The notes: generated from the sequence alone by a model not told the origin. Numbered from the stretch's first letter, positions 54,254 through 63,826 are shown. The stretch: 64,000 nt of DNA from Aggregatimonas sangjinii (GCF_005943945.1 NZ_CP040710.1:879001-943000), one strand, 5' to 3'. Program-made: numbers and translations.

Positions 54254-55696
54254 ATGGTGAAGACAAAGAATAAGAATTACCTCTATGTTGATATTGCCCA
54301 AAATATAGAGCAGCAAATTTTGGATGGTGTACTCAAGATGGGAGATAAACTGCCCTCTGTACGTGTATTGAAACAAGAATACGGGGTTAGTATCAGTACG
54401 ATTTTGGAAGCCTATTACCGATTAGAGGGGAAAAATCTGGTAGAGTCTCGGCCGAGATCCGGCTACTACGTTATCTTTTGCGCGAATTCAGTTCCGGATT
54501 GCCCCACGAAGACAAATCCGGGAAATAGGGCCGTTTTGGGTAATGTAACGGGAATGATTATTGATTTTTATGAGATGATCGGTGATGAGAATATGATCAA
54601 TTTTTCATTAGGGGTGCCTGCCCCCGAGCTCATGCCGATTGCGAAAATGACGAAAACGATTCACGAAACAGTGGTTAAATTACCAGCTGGCGGTACTTAT
54701 TATGATAATATTCAAGGAAGTTTGAACCTAAGACGGCAAATCGCCCAAAGAACCATTTTGTGGGGTGGAGCCATTACCGAGCAAGATTTGATTATTACCG
54801 CAGGATGCACTAGTGCCCTTTCGCTGTCTCTTATGGCGGTAACGAAATCGGGAGATACCATCGCTGTAGAAAGTCCGGTGTACTATGGTATTTTACAATT
54901 GGCGAATACCTTGGGGCTTCGGGTACTTGAACTACCCACAGATCCTGCAACGGGTATGGATTTGGACGCTTTACAAAGAATTTTAAGGGAGCAGCGGATT
55001 GCTGCGATTATGGTCGTCAGTAATTTCAGCAACCCTTTGGGCAGTTTAATGCCCAATAAACATAAGCAAAAGCTTGTACGCATCATTCAGGAATACGAAA
55101 TTCCATTGATCGAGGATGATATCTGTGGAGAAATATACTACGGTAGGCAAAGACCAAGTACCTGTAAGTATTATGACGATAGTGGCTTGGTGATGTGGGT
55201 GGGCTCTTTTTCAAAGACAATTGGTGGTGGTTATCGTGTGGGATGGGTTGCTCCGGGAAAATTCATCTCGAACGTAATGAAATTGAAATTATATCTTTCG
55301 TCCTCTACAAGTACGATTCCCCAGGAAGCTATCGCCAATTTTTTGGCCAAGGGAAGGTATGACCATCATTTACGGCGGCTTAGAGAAACCCTTCATACGA
55401 ATAGTATAAAATATATAGGCGCGATAAGTAACTATTTTCCAGAAGACACTAAAGTAAGCAAGCCCAAAGGAAGTTTTCTGTTGTGGGTCGAACTCAATCC
55501 GAAAATAGATATTAGCGTCCTATTTGAACGGGCACAGGCACAGCATATTAGTTTTACGCCCGGGAGTATTTTTACCTTACAAAAGCAATATTCTCACTGT
55601 ATGCGATTGTGCTATGGTATCGTATGGAGTGAAAAAATAGACCAGGGACTCAAAAAATTAGGCGAATTGGCACATGAGATGCTTTTCGATATGTAA
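54254..55696 (+). CDS. MocR/PdxR-type GntR regulator with aminotransferase domain
   Basis: 480 residues from ATG 54254 (MVKTKNKNYLYVDIAQNIEQ); the longer frame to 54200 lies in the promoter. A GntR winged helix covers about 10-80 (GVLKMGDKLPSVRVLKQEYGVS, SRPRSGYYV). The fold-type I aminotransferase domain follows, with the PLP-Lys in GSFSKTIGGGYRVGW and the conserved Asp/Tyr in EDDICGEIYYG. These regulators sense PLP or amino-PLP compounds. It is divergent from the DUF6597 and decarboxylase operon, which is the natural target. Confidence 0.93.
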   Translation: MVKTKNKNYLYVDIAQNIEQQILDGVLKMGDKLPSVRVLKQEYGVSISTILEAYYRLEGKNLVESRPRSGYYVIFCANSVPDCPTKTNPGNRAVLGNVTGMIIDFYEMIGDENMINFSLGVPAPELMPIAKMTKTIHETVVKLPAGGTYYDNIQGSLNLRRQIAQRTILWGGAITEQDLIITAGCTSALSLSLMAVTKSGDTIAVESPVYYGILQLANTLGLRVLELPTDPATGMDLDALQRILREQRIAAIMVVSNFSNPLGSLMPNKHKQKLVRIIQEYEIPLIEDDICGEIYYGRQRPSTCKYYDDSGLVMWVGSFSKTIGGGYRVGWVAPGKFISNVMKLKLYLSSSTSTIPQEAIANFLAKGRYDHHLRRLRETLHTNSIKYIGAISNYFPEDTKVSKPKGSFLLWVELNPKIDISVLFERAQAQHISFTPGSIFTLQKQYSHCMRLCYGIVWSEKIDQGLKKLGELAHEMLFDM

Positions 55697-55814
55697 TTTC
55701 TAGGCAGTATTTTCTTTTACAATGCTGGAGAGTGCCTGTTCCTTTGCTTAAAAACCTGTGGCTTGGCATAACGCTTTCGCTGTGAGGTGAAAGGTGCAAC
55801 CTTATCTATAAGTC

Positions 55815-56033
55815 TTAACTAATGTCCTTTAAAATAGCGTTGGTACGATCCAAATCGGCAGTTCGCACGAATACTTCCGTTTCACCGGGTAGGGCAGAGG
55901 CAAAACCGGCGAGCCTTGCCGAATCCCCATGGCTTTTAACCAATGCTTTTATACCGGCAGTTTCCAACCTACTGGCCATTCCTTGGGCTTCTATAGAACC
56001 GCCAACAAAAATACTTTTGTAATCATAATCCAT
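55815..56033 (-). CDS. DUF2007 small protein (72 aa)
   Basis: 72 residues. The DUF2007 pattern is SIFVGGSIEAQGMASRLETAGI followed by ETEVFVRTADLDRTNAILKD. This small domain is proposed to be a signal-transducing or PII-like protein; no function is shown. The gene is alone between mocR (plus) and gntP (minus). The region from 56034 to 56311 contains only a weak + strand reading frame that I do not accept. Confidence 0.85.
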   Translation of the reverse strand: MDYDYKSIFVGGSIEAQGMASRLETAGIKALVKSHGDSARLAGFASALPGETEVFVRTADLDRTNAILKDIS

Positions 56034-56311
56034 AACTTCAATTTTAATGCTCTCCTGTACAAAAGCTGGTTGATATCCTCTATATGCTTGTTAAATCTCA
56101 TCAATGTATCGTAAAGAATTCTCAGTTCCTATTAAGCTTATTTCTAATCTTACCGTTTTTTCATGTTATCATCCGTGAATCCTGCGTTTTTATCTCGCAC
56201 ATTCGAGTTAAACGTGCGCAATATTATAAAAAAGAGCGGATGGGTTTGCAATCATACGTTCTTAAGGATGTTTAATAAAGGCAATTTTTTCTGGCGGTGG
56301 CCTACTTACGG

Positions 56312-57628
56312 TTAGAGAAAGGATAACAAGAATACGATAAGAAAAGCGGATACCCCAAGGGTCAATGTACCCAAGGTAAGTGTTTGGTTCCCCTGCTTTA
56401 CATTCATTCCTGTAAGTTGCGTAAAAACCCAGAAGAAACTATCGTTGGCATGGGAAACTACAACTGCCCCTGCACCGATGGCTAAGACGGTCAAAGTTCT
56501 TATAAACGGTTCATCCAATCCCAAAACCATCATCATTGGTGCTACGATGGAAGCTGTGGTAATCAAGGCCACCGTTGAAGAGCCTTGAGCGATTTTAAGA
56601 CTGGCCGCTAGAAGAAAAGGAAAAAGTAAGCCCATATTAAGATCGGCAAAGTTTTCGGTAATCGCCTCCGCTATCCCTGAATTTTGAAGCATTTTACCGA
56701 AAATTCCCCCAGCGCCCGTAATCATAAGTATGGGGGCTGCTACTTTAAGGGCCTCCCCGAACCATCCCGTTGCCGAAAATATGCGTTGGTCTAACTTTTG
56801 CGGAAGTAACAAGGTCAACGCCACACCGATCAATAAGGCAATTACCGGCGTTCCGACGAAGGATACAAAAGGATAAAGGAGGTGTTGTTGAAGGTTCAAG
56901 TCTGGATAATCAAAAATCGATTTGGCGATGATCAAAACAATGGGAATTACTATCGACAGGAGCGAGGTGAGTAATTTTGGGGTGTGGTTTGTTTCTGAAA
57001 CTGCCTCCAATACAATGGGAATTTTTACTCTGGATGCGATTTTTATGGCAAAGAAGTAACACGGTATCAAGGCGATCAAACTAACAAATAAGCCCCAGAG
57101 AATCAGATTTCCGAGATCGACTTCCAAAAGAGCCGCAGCCGCTATCGGTCCAGGGGTAGGCGGTACCATCACATGCGTCGCCATAAGACCAAGCCCCAAT
57201 GCCACAGAGGTACCGGAGAAGGCTACTTTTGCTTTTTTGCTGAGTGTTTTATTCAGGGAGTTCATCATGATAAATGCACTATCGACGAAAACCGGAACGG
57301 AAAGCAGATAGCCGGTAAGCATCATGGCAAGGTGAACAAAACGTTCCCCGACCATTCTTAGAATCCATGATGCGATGACCATTGCTCCACCGGATTTTTC
57401 CAATACGGTACCGATCACGACTCCAAAGAAAATGATGAGTCCGATTTTACCCATGAGTCCGCCAAAGCCGTCATTAATGGCAACGAGGATTTCAGGAACG
57501 GACATTCCGGTCAAAAACCCGTAACCAATAGCGGCAAGCAGTAAAACGAAAAAGGGATGAATTTTAAAGCGAACTATTCCCAGAATAATGGCGGCCAAAG
57601 CCAACAGCAAGGCCAAGATGTAAGTCAT
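56312..57628 (-). CDS. GntP-family H+/gluconate-type permease
   Basis: 438 residues with about 12-13 membrane helices. The GntP signature is visible in the N-terminal part (IHPFFVLLLAAIGYGFLTG and GFGGLMGKIGLIIFFGVVIG), and the conserved late loop contains THVMVPPTPGPIAAA. These carriers import gluconate, fructuronate, glycerate or related sugar acids with protons. No kinase or dehydratase gene is adjacent, so the substrate cannot be assigned. It precedes no co-directional partner other than rimO, 62 bp upstream on the same strand. Confidence 0.92.
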   Translation of the reverse strand: MTYILALLLALAAIILGIVRFKIHPFFVLLLAAIGYGFLTGMSVPEILVAINDGFGGLMGKIGLIIFFGVVIGTVLEKSGGAMVIASWILRMVGERFVHLAMMLTGYLLSVPVFVDSAFIMMNSLNKTLSKKAKVAFSGTSVALGLGLMATHVMVPPTPGPIAAAALLEVDLGNLILWGLFVSLIALIPCYFFAIKIASRVKIPIVLEAVSETNHTPKLLTSLLSIVIPIVLIIAKSIFDYPDLNLQQHLLYPFVSFVGTPVIALLIGVALTLLLPQKLDQRIFSATGWFGEALKVAAPILMITGAGGIFGKMLQNSGIAEAITENFADLNMGLLFPFLLAASLKIAQGSSTVALITTASIVAPMMMVLGLDEPFIRTLTVLAIGAGAVVVSHANDSFFWVFTQLTGMNVKQGNQTLTLGTLTLGVSAFLIVFLLSFL

Positions 57629-57689
57629 GGTCGGTGTATTTTCAATGCACCTGAAAATACGTAATTCTCATCAAAGTAAAGCGGGATTC

Positions 57690-58991
57690 TTAAGCCGGCT
57701 CGCCATAGAGGTCGAAATCGGCCGCCTCGATAATCTTGATATCCGCGAAGTCCCCTTGCTTCATATAGAAGCGTGTAGCATCGATAAGTACCTCATTGTC
57801 CACATCCGGAGAATCGAATTCGGTGCGCCCCACGAAGTAATTCCCTTCTTTTCTGTCGATAATGCATTTAAAAGTGCTGCCGATTTTCGCCTGGTTTAAT
57901 TCCCAAGAAATTTGGGATTGTAGCTCCATGATTTCATTGGCGCGATTTTGTTTTACTTCTTCGGGAACATCATCTTGCAAGTTATAGGCATGTGTATCTT
58001 CTTCGTGGCTATACGTAAAACAGCCAAGGCGCTCAAAACGCATAGCTTCTACCCACTTTTTGAGGGTTTGAAAATCTTCCTCCGTTTCCCCTGGGTAGCC
58101 GACGATCAGCGTGGTTCGAATCGTCATATTCGGAACAGCGGCCCTGAAATCCTGTAAAAGTTTCGTGGTTTTGGCCTGTGTAGTGCCCCGGCGCATGCTT
58201 TTCAAGATCGCATCGGAAATGTGCTGCAGGGGGATATCCAAATAGTTACAGATTTTCGGCTCTTTGTTCATAATGTCAAGCACATCCAACGGGAAACCCG
58301 TAGGGAAAGCATAATGAAGACGTATCCATTCAATCCCCTCTACCGCAACGAGATGTTCCAGCAACTCCGCCAGATTTCTTTTTTTGTAGAGGTCCAGGCC
58401 ATAATACGTTAAGTCTTGGGCTATCAAAATCAATTCTTTGACACCTTTTGCGGCCAATTTTTCCGCTTCGGCAACAAGTTCTTCGATCGGTTTGCTTCTG
58501 TGCTTACCTCGCATTAGGGGAATCGCGCAGAAAGAACATGGCCTGTCACAGCCTTCGGCAATTTTTAGATAGGCATAATTTTTTGGGGTAGTCGTAAGGC
58601 GTTCCCCAAGCAGCTCATGTTTATAGTCGGCACCTAATGCCTTAAGTAAGTTGGGCAGTTCGCTGGTACCGAAGTATTCGTCTACATTAGGAATTTCTTT
58701 TTGCAGATCTGGCTTGTAGCGTTCACTCAGGCAGCCGGTAACGAAAACCTTATCTACTATCCCCGATTCTTTTTTTTCAACGAACTCCAAGATCGTATTA
58801 ACACTTTGCTCCTTGGCATTGTTGATGAAACCGCAGGTATTGATCACCACGATATTCCCCTCCTCTTCATGAACGACGTCTTTATCGTTTGCACGCAGCT
58901 GACCCATAAGTACTTCAGAGTCGTAAACGTTTTTGGAACACCCGAGGGTAACTACGTTGATTTTATTCTTCTTGACGGATTTCGTGCGCAT
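57690..58991 (-). CDS. rimO: Ribosomal protein S12 methylthiotransferase RimO
   Basis: 433 residues. The N-terminal UPF0004 domain has three cluster cysteines (LGCSKN, NTCGFI, VTGCLSERY). The radical-SAM motif CxxxCxxC is GCDRPCSFCAIP. A TRAM domain forms the C-terminus. The enzyme inserts a methylthio group at Asp88 of ribosomal protein S12 using two Fe4S4 clusters and S-adenosylmethionine. The absence of the MiaB-type C-terminal features and the RGKHRSKPIEELVAEAE segment supports RimO over MiaB. Confidence 0.94.
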   Translation of the reverse strand: MRTKSVKKNKINVVTLGCSKNVYDSEVLMGQLRANDKDVVHEEEGNIVVINTCGFINNAKEQSVNTILEFVEKKESGIVDKVFVTGCLSERYKPDLQKEIPNVDEYFGTSELPNLLKALGADYKHELLGERLTTTPKNYAYLKIAEGCDRPCSFCAIPLMRGKHRSKPIEELVAEAEKLAAKGVKELILIAQDLTYYGLDLYKKRNLAELLEHLVAVEGIEWIRLHYAFPTGFPLDVLDIMNKEPKICNYLDIPLQHISDAILKSMRRGTTQAKTTKLLQDFRAAVPNMTIRTTLIVGYPGETEEDFQTLKKWVEAMRFERLGCFTYSHEEDTHAYNLQDDVPEEVKQNRANEIMELQSQISWELNQAKIGSTFKCIIDRKEGNYFVGRTEFDSPDVDNEVLIDATRFYMKQGDFADIKIIEAADFDLYGEPA

Positions 58992-59145
58992 AGTTTCAAA
59001 TAAAGTGCAAAAATACGATTTGGGTTTCCAAGAAAGCCAAAATAACCCACTTAATTGCCCTCGTTCAAATTAAGGTGTCAAGGTGGCCAGTAGAATACTG
59101 AGTATAGTTGTGTATATAGGTTCAAGTCAGCAAACCCAAATACTA

Positions 59146-59694
59146 TCAGGGAACGAGAAAAGTTCCTGACCAGCCGTCCCCTTCAAAAGTGTATCGGATC
59201 CTTAGGTGATTCGGTCTTTTTAACTTTAAATATTCTATGGAGGAAGGCGCGATTTCAAGGATGCAGAAATGCGCGGTTTCTTCAAGATACGCTACGGCAT
59301 CCGGATTAGTGATTTCGGTTCCAGGTGCAAGAACCGTGGTATAGTCTTTACGGCTGCTTGGCTGCACGCCACTCCAATATTTTTGCAACGTCTTTTCATC
59401 TGTTATAATCTTGGCGCTACCAGTGACTTTGAGTTGTAGTAATTTTTTTGGATGGTAGAACAAAAGGCTCACCTCTGATTTTTCCTTGATATGGTCTATT
59501 TTTTTTGTCCTCTTGTCCGTGTAGAATATAAAACCAAGATTTTCGGTAACCCTTCTTAGAACTACGGTACGCATTCTAGGGCTTTTATCACTACCAGCAG
59601 TGCCCATAGTGCAATAGCGGAACGGATGTCCCCGCTTGACCGCACCTTGGCGTAATTCCGTCTTCAACTCCTGCAGAAAGGTGTCCGTCATCAA
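59146..59694 (-). CDS. Pyridoxamine 5'-phosphate oxidase-like flavoprotein
   Basis: 182 residues. The split-barrel FMN fold of the PPOX family is visible: PRMRTVVLRRVTENLGFIFYTDKRTKKIDHIKEKSEVSLLFYHPKKLLQLKVTG is the FMN-binding core in outline. The C-terminal PNPOx signature (W..P.RL.D.F) is absent; the end reads IRYTFEGDGWSGTFLVP. It therefore belongs to a flavin-dependent oxidoreductase branch rather than PdxH. The start may be Met 59691, the second of two adjacent ATG codons. Confidence 0.82.
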   Translation of the reverse strand: MMTDTFLQELKTELRQGAVKRGHPFRYCTMGTAGSDKSPRMRTVVLRRVTENLGFIFYTDKRTKKIDHIKEKSEVSLLFYHPKKLLQLKVTGSAKIITDEKTLQKYWSGVQPSSRKDYTTVLAPGTEITNPDAVAYLEETAHFCILEIAPSSIEYLKLKRPNHLRIRYTFEGDGWSGTFLVP

Positions 59695-59986
59695 TTATTT
59701 TTTTAGAATTTAAAGATAGACAATAATAAAAGTGTGTTCGTTGGGATTTCTCAAAGAAAAACTTTTAAAATGCCGTTTGAGTAGCCCCAAAGTACTCGGA
59801 ACAGTAGTACGTAGTTGAGCGGGAACCATTGCATTATGGGTTTGAAGACAACTTATAGTTTCTTTATGAAACAGGGGTAGGGTTTTTGTTTTTCGGATTG
59901 TTATATATACAAATTGCTATGAATTAGATTTTTGATGTGATAACAATTAAGTTCATGTGTTTAGGTTGGTTTTTTTGATTTGATGG

Positions 59987-60015
59987 AAAGCCCCGACGAA
60001 AAGTCGGGGCTTTTT
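59987..60015. terminator. Hairpin terminator with + strand T run
   Basis: Perfect 11-bp stem AAAGCCCCGAC / GTCGGGGCTTT (59987-59997 and 60003-60013) around a 5-base loop. The T run is on the + side (TTTTTA), while on the minus side the tail is only TTTCC. It may end the DUF4249/TonB transcript, or an unknown + strand transcript from the 59695-59986 gap, where no gene is seen. The same stem recurs at 63785. Confidence 0.7.
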
Positions 60016-60019
60016 ATGT

Positions 60020-60910
60020 TTAGAGCTCAATTTGAATTACCTTTTCGGTAAGTTGATATCCCGCGAAAACACCTATTGCTCCTTGCTCCGAGAAATTGTT
60101 CGGGGCTATGGCGTACTCTACAAACGGATTACCTTCCGCATCGGCATTGGTGCTCGTTGCCCTTAAATTCTGAAATAGGCTCTCTTCGACATTTGCAACT
60201 TGTAGCATAATTTCGGTCTCTGAGACAGCTGCATCATTTGATATGAACGTTTCCGATTCACCGTTCAGAACTCCTCCGTCGACCAAATTATCCGATAAGA
60301 ACGTGTCGGAATCAAAAGGTAGACTGAATTCAAACGATTCAGGTTCCTCTCCTTCGTATTGTACCACCGTACTGACCCTTCCCCCCAGAACATAAAAATT
60401 TCGCTGCCCGACCAAATCTTCGAAAGACAGGTTGATATTGGCCAACCTATTGCCGAATGTATCTTCATTGAAAGTTATGAGTTCATTTATTTCCGTTATT
60501 GGTTGCGGTATTTTACACGAGGCATTGTACTCATTTCCAGCGACAATGACTTTCAGAAAATATTCTTGATCGGTCAAAATCGGCAGCGAAACGGCATCCG
60601 CCAAATAGGTTTTGCTCTCCTCGTCATAGGTTAGGTCGGTCGTATTCCCAGATGCGTCCGAAATCGAAACCAGGGCATCCCTGATCAAGAATTGAGCTTC
60701 ATTTTCTTCTTGGTCATTGACACTTAAAGGTGTGCCGATTGATGGTAATGCACGAGTTACGTTTACCCGAAGTACGGTGTCTTGGGGCGCTATGTAGCCG
60801 GTTATGAAAATCTCCTCCTCCGTATCCAATAGGGTATCTGCATCTACTACCTTCTGGCAGGCCGTAAGCAAGAGAACGGCAATGGCGATTAGTGAAAAAT
60901 ACGTTTTCAT
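60020..60910 (-). CDS. DUF4249 lipoprotein
   Basis: 296 residues with a lipoprotein signal peptide (MKTYFSLIAIAVLLLTAC). The DUF4249 pattern follows: an early FITGYIAPQDTVLRVNVTRALP, then LIRDALVSISDASGN and YFLKVIVAGNEYNASCKIP. DUF4249 proteins occur as partners of TonB-dependent receptors in Bacteroidota, replacing SusD in this role; the ligand is unknown. It lies 3 bp behind the receptor gene, in one operon. Confidence 0.9.
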   Translation of the reverse strand: MKTYFSLIAIAVLLLTACQKVVDADTLLDTEEEIFITGYIAPQDTVLRVNVTRALPSIGTPLSVNDQEENEAQFLIRDALVSISDASGNTTDLTYDEESKTYLADAVSLPILTDQEYFLKVIVAGNEYNASCKIPQPITEINELITFNEDTFGNRLANINLSFEDLVGQRNFYVLGGRVSTVVQYEGEEPESFEFSLPFDSDTFLSDNLVDGGVLNGESETFISNDAAVSETEIMLQVANVEESLFQNLRATSTNADAEGNPFVEYAIAPNNFSEQGAIGVFAGYQLTEKVIQIEL

Positions 60911-60913
60911 GGC

Positions 60914-63397
60914 TTAAAATTTAAAAGTGTAGTTAAATGACGGAATCAACATGAGCACAGAGGTTCTTGTAAGTTCTTTTTCAACGGTTGCATTTGGGTC
61001 TTCCCTATCGTAAAACGAATCGTCTACGGTATAAATAAAAGGATTCTGTCTAGCATAGGAATTATATAAGGAGAATCCCCAAGTTCGTTCTCTATTTTTC
61101 CGAAGCTTCTTATGAAATTGGATGCCCAGATCCAGTCTATGACTGGTCTCACCTCTAAAATTATTTCTTTGTGTGGCAAAGTCCTCGGTTGAAAAACTAC
61201 CTGAATTACTATTCGGAGTCGCTATTGGGAAGCCGTCAGTAGTATTCAAGCGTTGTAAATTCGGTAGGGTGTAATTATTCCCTGTGGAAAGCACCCATGT
61301 CGCTGAAAGCGTTATACGATCGTGGGGTTTATAGATACCTACCATTGAAATATCGTGCCTGCGATCATACCTATCGAAGAATTTTTTACCGAGATTCAGC
61401 TCATCGAACTGTCGTTCGGACCAAGATAGTGTGTATCCTAACCATCCCGTAAGTTTTCCTGTCTGTTTCCTGAGCAATAGTTCGCCCCCGTAGGCCCAGC
61501 CTTGACCGGACGTGATATTATCTTCCCAACTCGTTGTTTTTCCATTTTCCAAATCCTCGAACGCCAAAAACGATGCTCCTTCTTTATAGGCGATTACATC
61601 GTTCATCGTTTTGTAATAGCCTTCTACGGTTACCGAGTAATCCTTGTTAAAAAAGTCCTTGGCGATGCCCAGGGCAAACTGTTCCGATGTCTGTGGTTTT
61701 ACCCTGTCGGTCGAGGAGACCCAAAGGTCCGTCGGAAGCCCGATTCCCGAACTTGATAGCAAATGAATGAACTGGTTCATTCTTGTATACGATGCTTTTA
61801 GGGCCATATCAGGTTTAAGGTTGTAGGCGATAGCCAGTCGCGGTTCCGGTTTAATATACTGTTGGTCTTTGTAGTTGAAATAACTGAGTCGGAACCCTGG
61901 TGAGATGCGTAGTTTGTCCGAAAGTTTCCAGTCATCTTCGATGTACAAAGCGCCCTCAAATGAATCAAGCTCTTCTTTCGAATCTACGTTTCCAGTAAAA
62001 TCATCCTTAATCAAGACGCGTTGCGGGGTGAAGTTATGGATGGTAGCGAGTGCTCCAAAACGAATACTGTGTTGGTTGTTAGGAAAATAGTCGTAATCGG
62101 TCTTCAGCGTAAAATCATTGATGCCCGAACTGGTATTGAATGAAGAAACTTCTTCTGTACCATCTTCGAAAATTTCCTTGAAATCGCCGGTAACCTTAAA
62201 TTGATAGTTGCTAAAGATAAGTGAGGTGTTCGAAAAAAGCTTATTGGTGAACTGATGGTTCCATCTGAGGGTAGAAGTGATGTTCCCCCAACCAAGCCTG
62301 ACCCTATCTTCGTCAAATTGACTTTTGGAATCCGTATAAAATTTGTCCCTGCCGTAGTAATTGCTCCAATACAGTTTGTCTTTCGGGCTGAAGATATGAT
62401 GCACCTTAAAATTAAGATCGGCAAAATAGTAACCGCCCACCCCTTCTCCGTCTGTTTGCGCTTTAATAAATGGTCGCGCGAGAACATCGGCATAGGTGCG
62501 GCGACCGCTTACGATAAAGGATGTTTTCCCCTTATTTATAGGGCCTTCTAATAAAACGGACGAAGAAATTAGTCCAATATTCACTTTCCCGGATAGTTTT
62601 TCCTTGTTCCCGTCTTTCATGTCGATTTTGATCACCGAGGATAACCTACCCCCGAAACGAGCGGGAAAACCTCCTTTAAATGCTTCGACCGATTTGATAG
62701 CATCACCGTTAAAAACAGAAAAGAAGCCAAAAAGATGATTGGAGTTATACACCACTGCGTCATCTAAAATGATGAGGTTTTGATCAGGAGTACCCCCACG
62801 AACGAAAAAACCCGAGCTTCCTTCAGACCCGGCTTGAATGCCAGGAAGTAGCTGCAAGGTTTTCAAGACATCTTTTTCCCCGAGTAATGCCGGTATATCT
62901 TGAATTATAGAAGGATTTATTTTCACGGTGCTCATCTGTGTTACTTTGCTATCCTTTATTTTTTCGTCGGCAGTAACGACTACTTCTTCCAACGATTCTG
63001 CGGAAGGCGAAAGTTTCAACTCCCAGACAGTATCTTGGTTAAGTTCAATTGTTTTGACCTGGGTAGCGTAACCGATATAGGAAATATAGATTTCGTGCGT
63101 GCCTTCGGGAAGGGTTAAGGAAAAAAAGCCATAATCATTGGTAGTCGTACCTAATTTGATTTTCGGTACATATACCGAAACACCCAGAAGGTTTTCCCCG
63201 CTTCCGGTTTCCGATATATAACCGCTTATGGTGTGTGTTTGATCGGATTGATAAAGTACTTTCGAAGTCAATCGGTGATCCGGCGTTTTTTTCGAAAACC
63301 CTTGGGACATAAGGAGCGAAAAAAACACGGTAAAATACATTTTGTTTGTCAAACTGGTTAGGTTTTTTTGGTTTGTAAAATTGCTTCCTATCATCAT
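60914..63397 (-). CDS. TonB-dependent outer-membrane receptor (DUF4249 partner)
   Basis: 827 residues. The start may be ATG 63397 or Met 63340 (MYFTVFFSLLMSQGFS), which opens the signal peptide directly. A CarboxypepD_reg-like domain follows at about 55-140 (HTISGYISETGSGENLLGVSVYVP). The TonB plug is at about 165-270 (IPALLGEKDVLKTLQLLPGI and FFVRGGTPDQNLIILDDAVVYN), then the 22-stranded barrel, ending with FNYTFKF, the expected aromatic end. No SusD-like gene is present, so this belongs to the DUF4249-linked group of receptors for unknown ligands. Confidence 0.93.
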   Translation of the reverse strand: MMIGSNFTNQKNLTSLTNKMYFTVFFSLLMSQGFSKKTPDHRLTSKVLYQSDQTHTISGYISETGSGENLLGVSVYVPKIKLGTTTNDYGFFSLTLPEGTHEIYISYIGYATQVKTIELNQDTVWELKLSPSAESLEEVVVTADEKIKDSKVTQMSTVKINPSIIQDIPALLGEKDVLKTLQLLPGIQAGSEGSSGFFVRGGTPDQNLIILDDAVVYNSNHLFGFFSVFNGDAIKSVEAFKGGFPARFGGRLSSVIKIDMKDGNKEKLSGKVNIGLISSSVLLEGPINKGKTSFIVSGRRTYADVLARPFIKAQTDGEGVGGYYFADLNFKVHHIFSPKDKLYWSNYYGRDKFYTDSKSQFDEDRVRLGWGNITSTLRWNHQFTNKLFSNTSLIFSNYQFKVTGDFKEIFEDGTEEVSSFNTSSGINDFTLKTDYDYFPNNQHSIRFGALATIHNFTPQRVLIKDDFTGNVDSKEELDSFEGALYIEDDWKLSDKLRISPGFRLSYFNYKDQQYIKPEPRLAIAYNLKPDMALKASYTRMNQFIHLLSSSGIGLPTDLWVSSTDRVKPQTSEQFALGIAKDFFNKDYSVTVEGYYKTMNDVIAYKEGASFLAFEDLENGKTTSWEDNITSGQGWAYGGELLLRKQTGKLTGWLGYTLSWSERQFDELNLGKKFFDRYDRRHDISMVGIYKPHDRITLSATWVLSTGNNYTLPNLQRLNTTDGFPIATPNSNSGSFSTEDFATQRNNFRGETSHRLDLGIQFHKKLRKNRERTWGFSLYNSYARQNPFIYTVDDSFYDREDPNATVEKELTRTSVLMLIPSFNYTFKF

Positions 63398-63582
63398 CGT
63401 AATCCTAGGATGAGGTGATAAGGAAGTTGCAAATGGTTTGGTTTGTTGCGCCTAGTTTTCCAGTTCGATTTAAGGTTGCCATTGGTTGGATTCTTCGGCA
63501 AGAAAGAACTATTTTTAATTTGATGTTGTTAACAAAAGAATAAATATGCAAAATATTTCAGCATATAGTGTTAAATCCGAAT

Positions 63583-63599
63583 CAAACGCATAACGTTTG
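63583..63599. promoter_or_regulatory. Small inverted repeat upstream of the TonB receptor gene
   Basis: CAAACG, 5 bp, CGTTTG (63583-63588 and 63594-63599), a perfect palindrome with LacI- or MerR-like spacing, about 190 bp upstream of the receptor start. No regulator gene for it is in the window. The rest of 63398-63826 is AT-rich and holds only the terminator at 63785. Confidence 0.3.
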
Positions 63600-63782
63600 T
63601 GAGAATGATTTATTTGAATAGTATTCATGTTATCAATTTGCTATTTCTATACTTAGTCAAACCTCAGATGGCTATCCGGAAAGAAGGTTTTATGGAATTT
63701 TAGAACAAGCAAGGCATAAACTAAACACTTCGTCTTTGCACCCAATTTTTTAATCAGCTGTGAAGACATGATATAAAAAAAG

Positions 63783-63806
63783 CCCCGACAATTAAGTCGG
63801 GGCTTC
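63783..63806 (-). terminator. Intrinsic terminator of the gene at the right edge
   Basis: Perfect stem GCCCCGAC / GTCGGGGC preceded on the + strand by a run of A that forms the U run in the minus direction. It lies about 20 bp past the stop codon at 63827 and has the same stem as the terminator at 59987. Confidence 0.82.
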
Positions 63807-63826
63807 TGTATTGATTAATACTTGAA

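Noticed and set aside
54254-55696. A plain aminotransferase
   Set aside because: The N-terminal GntR winged helix and the divergent target operon show a MocR-type regulator.
56084-56275. 63-aa + strand frame between DUF2007 and gntP
   Set aside because: Low-complexity hydrophobic and cysteine-rich sequence with no recognisable domain and no promoter box.
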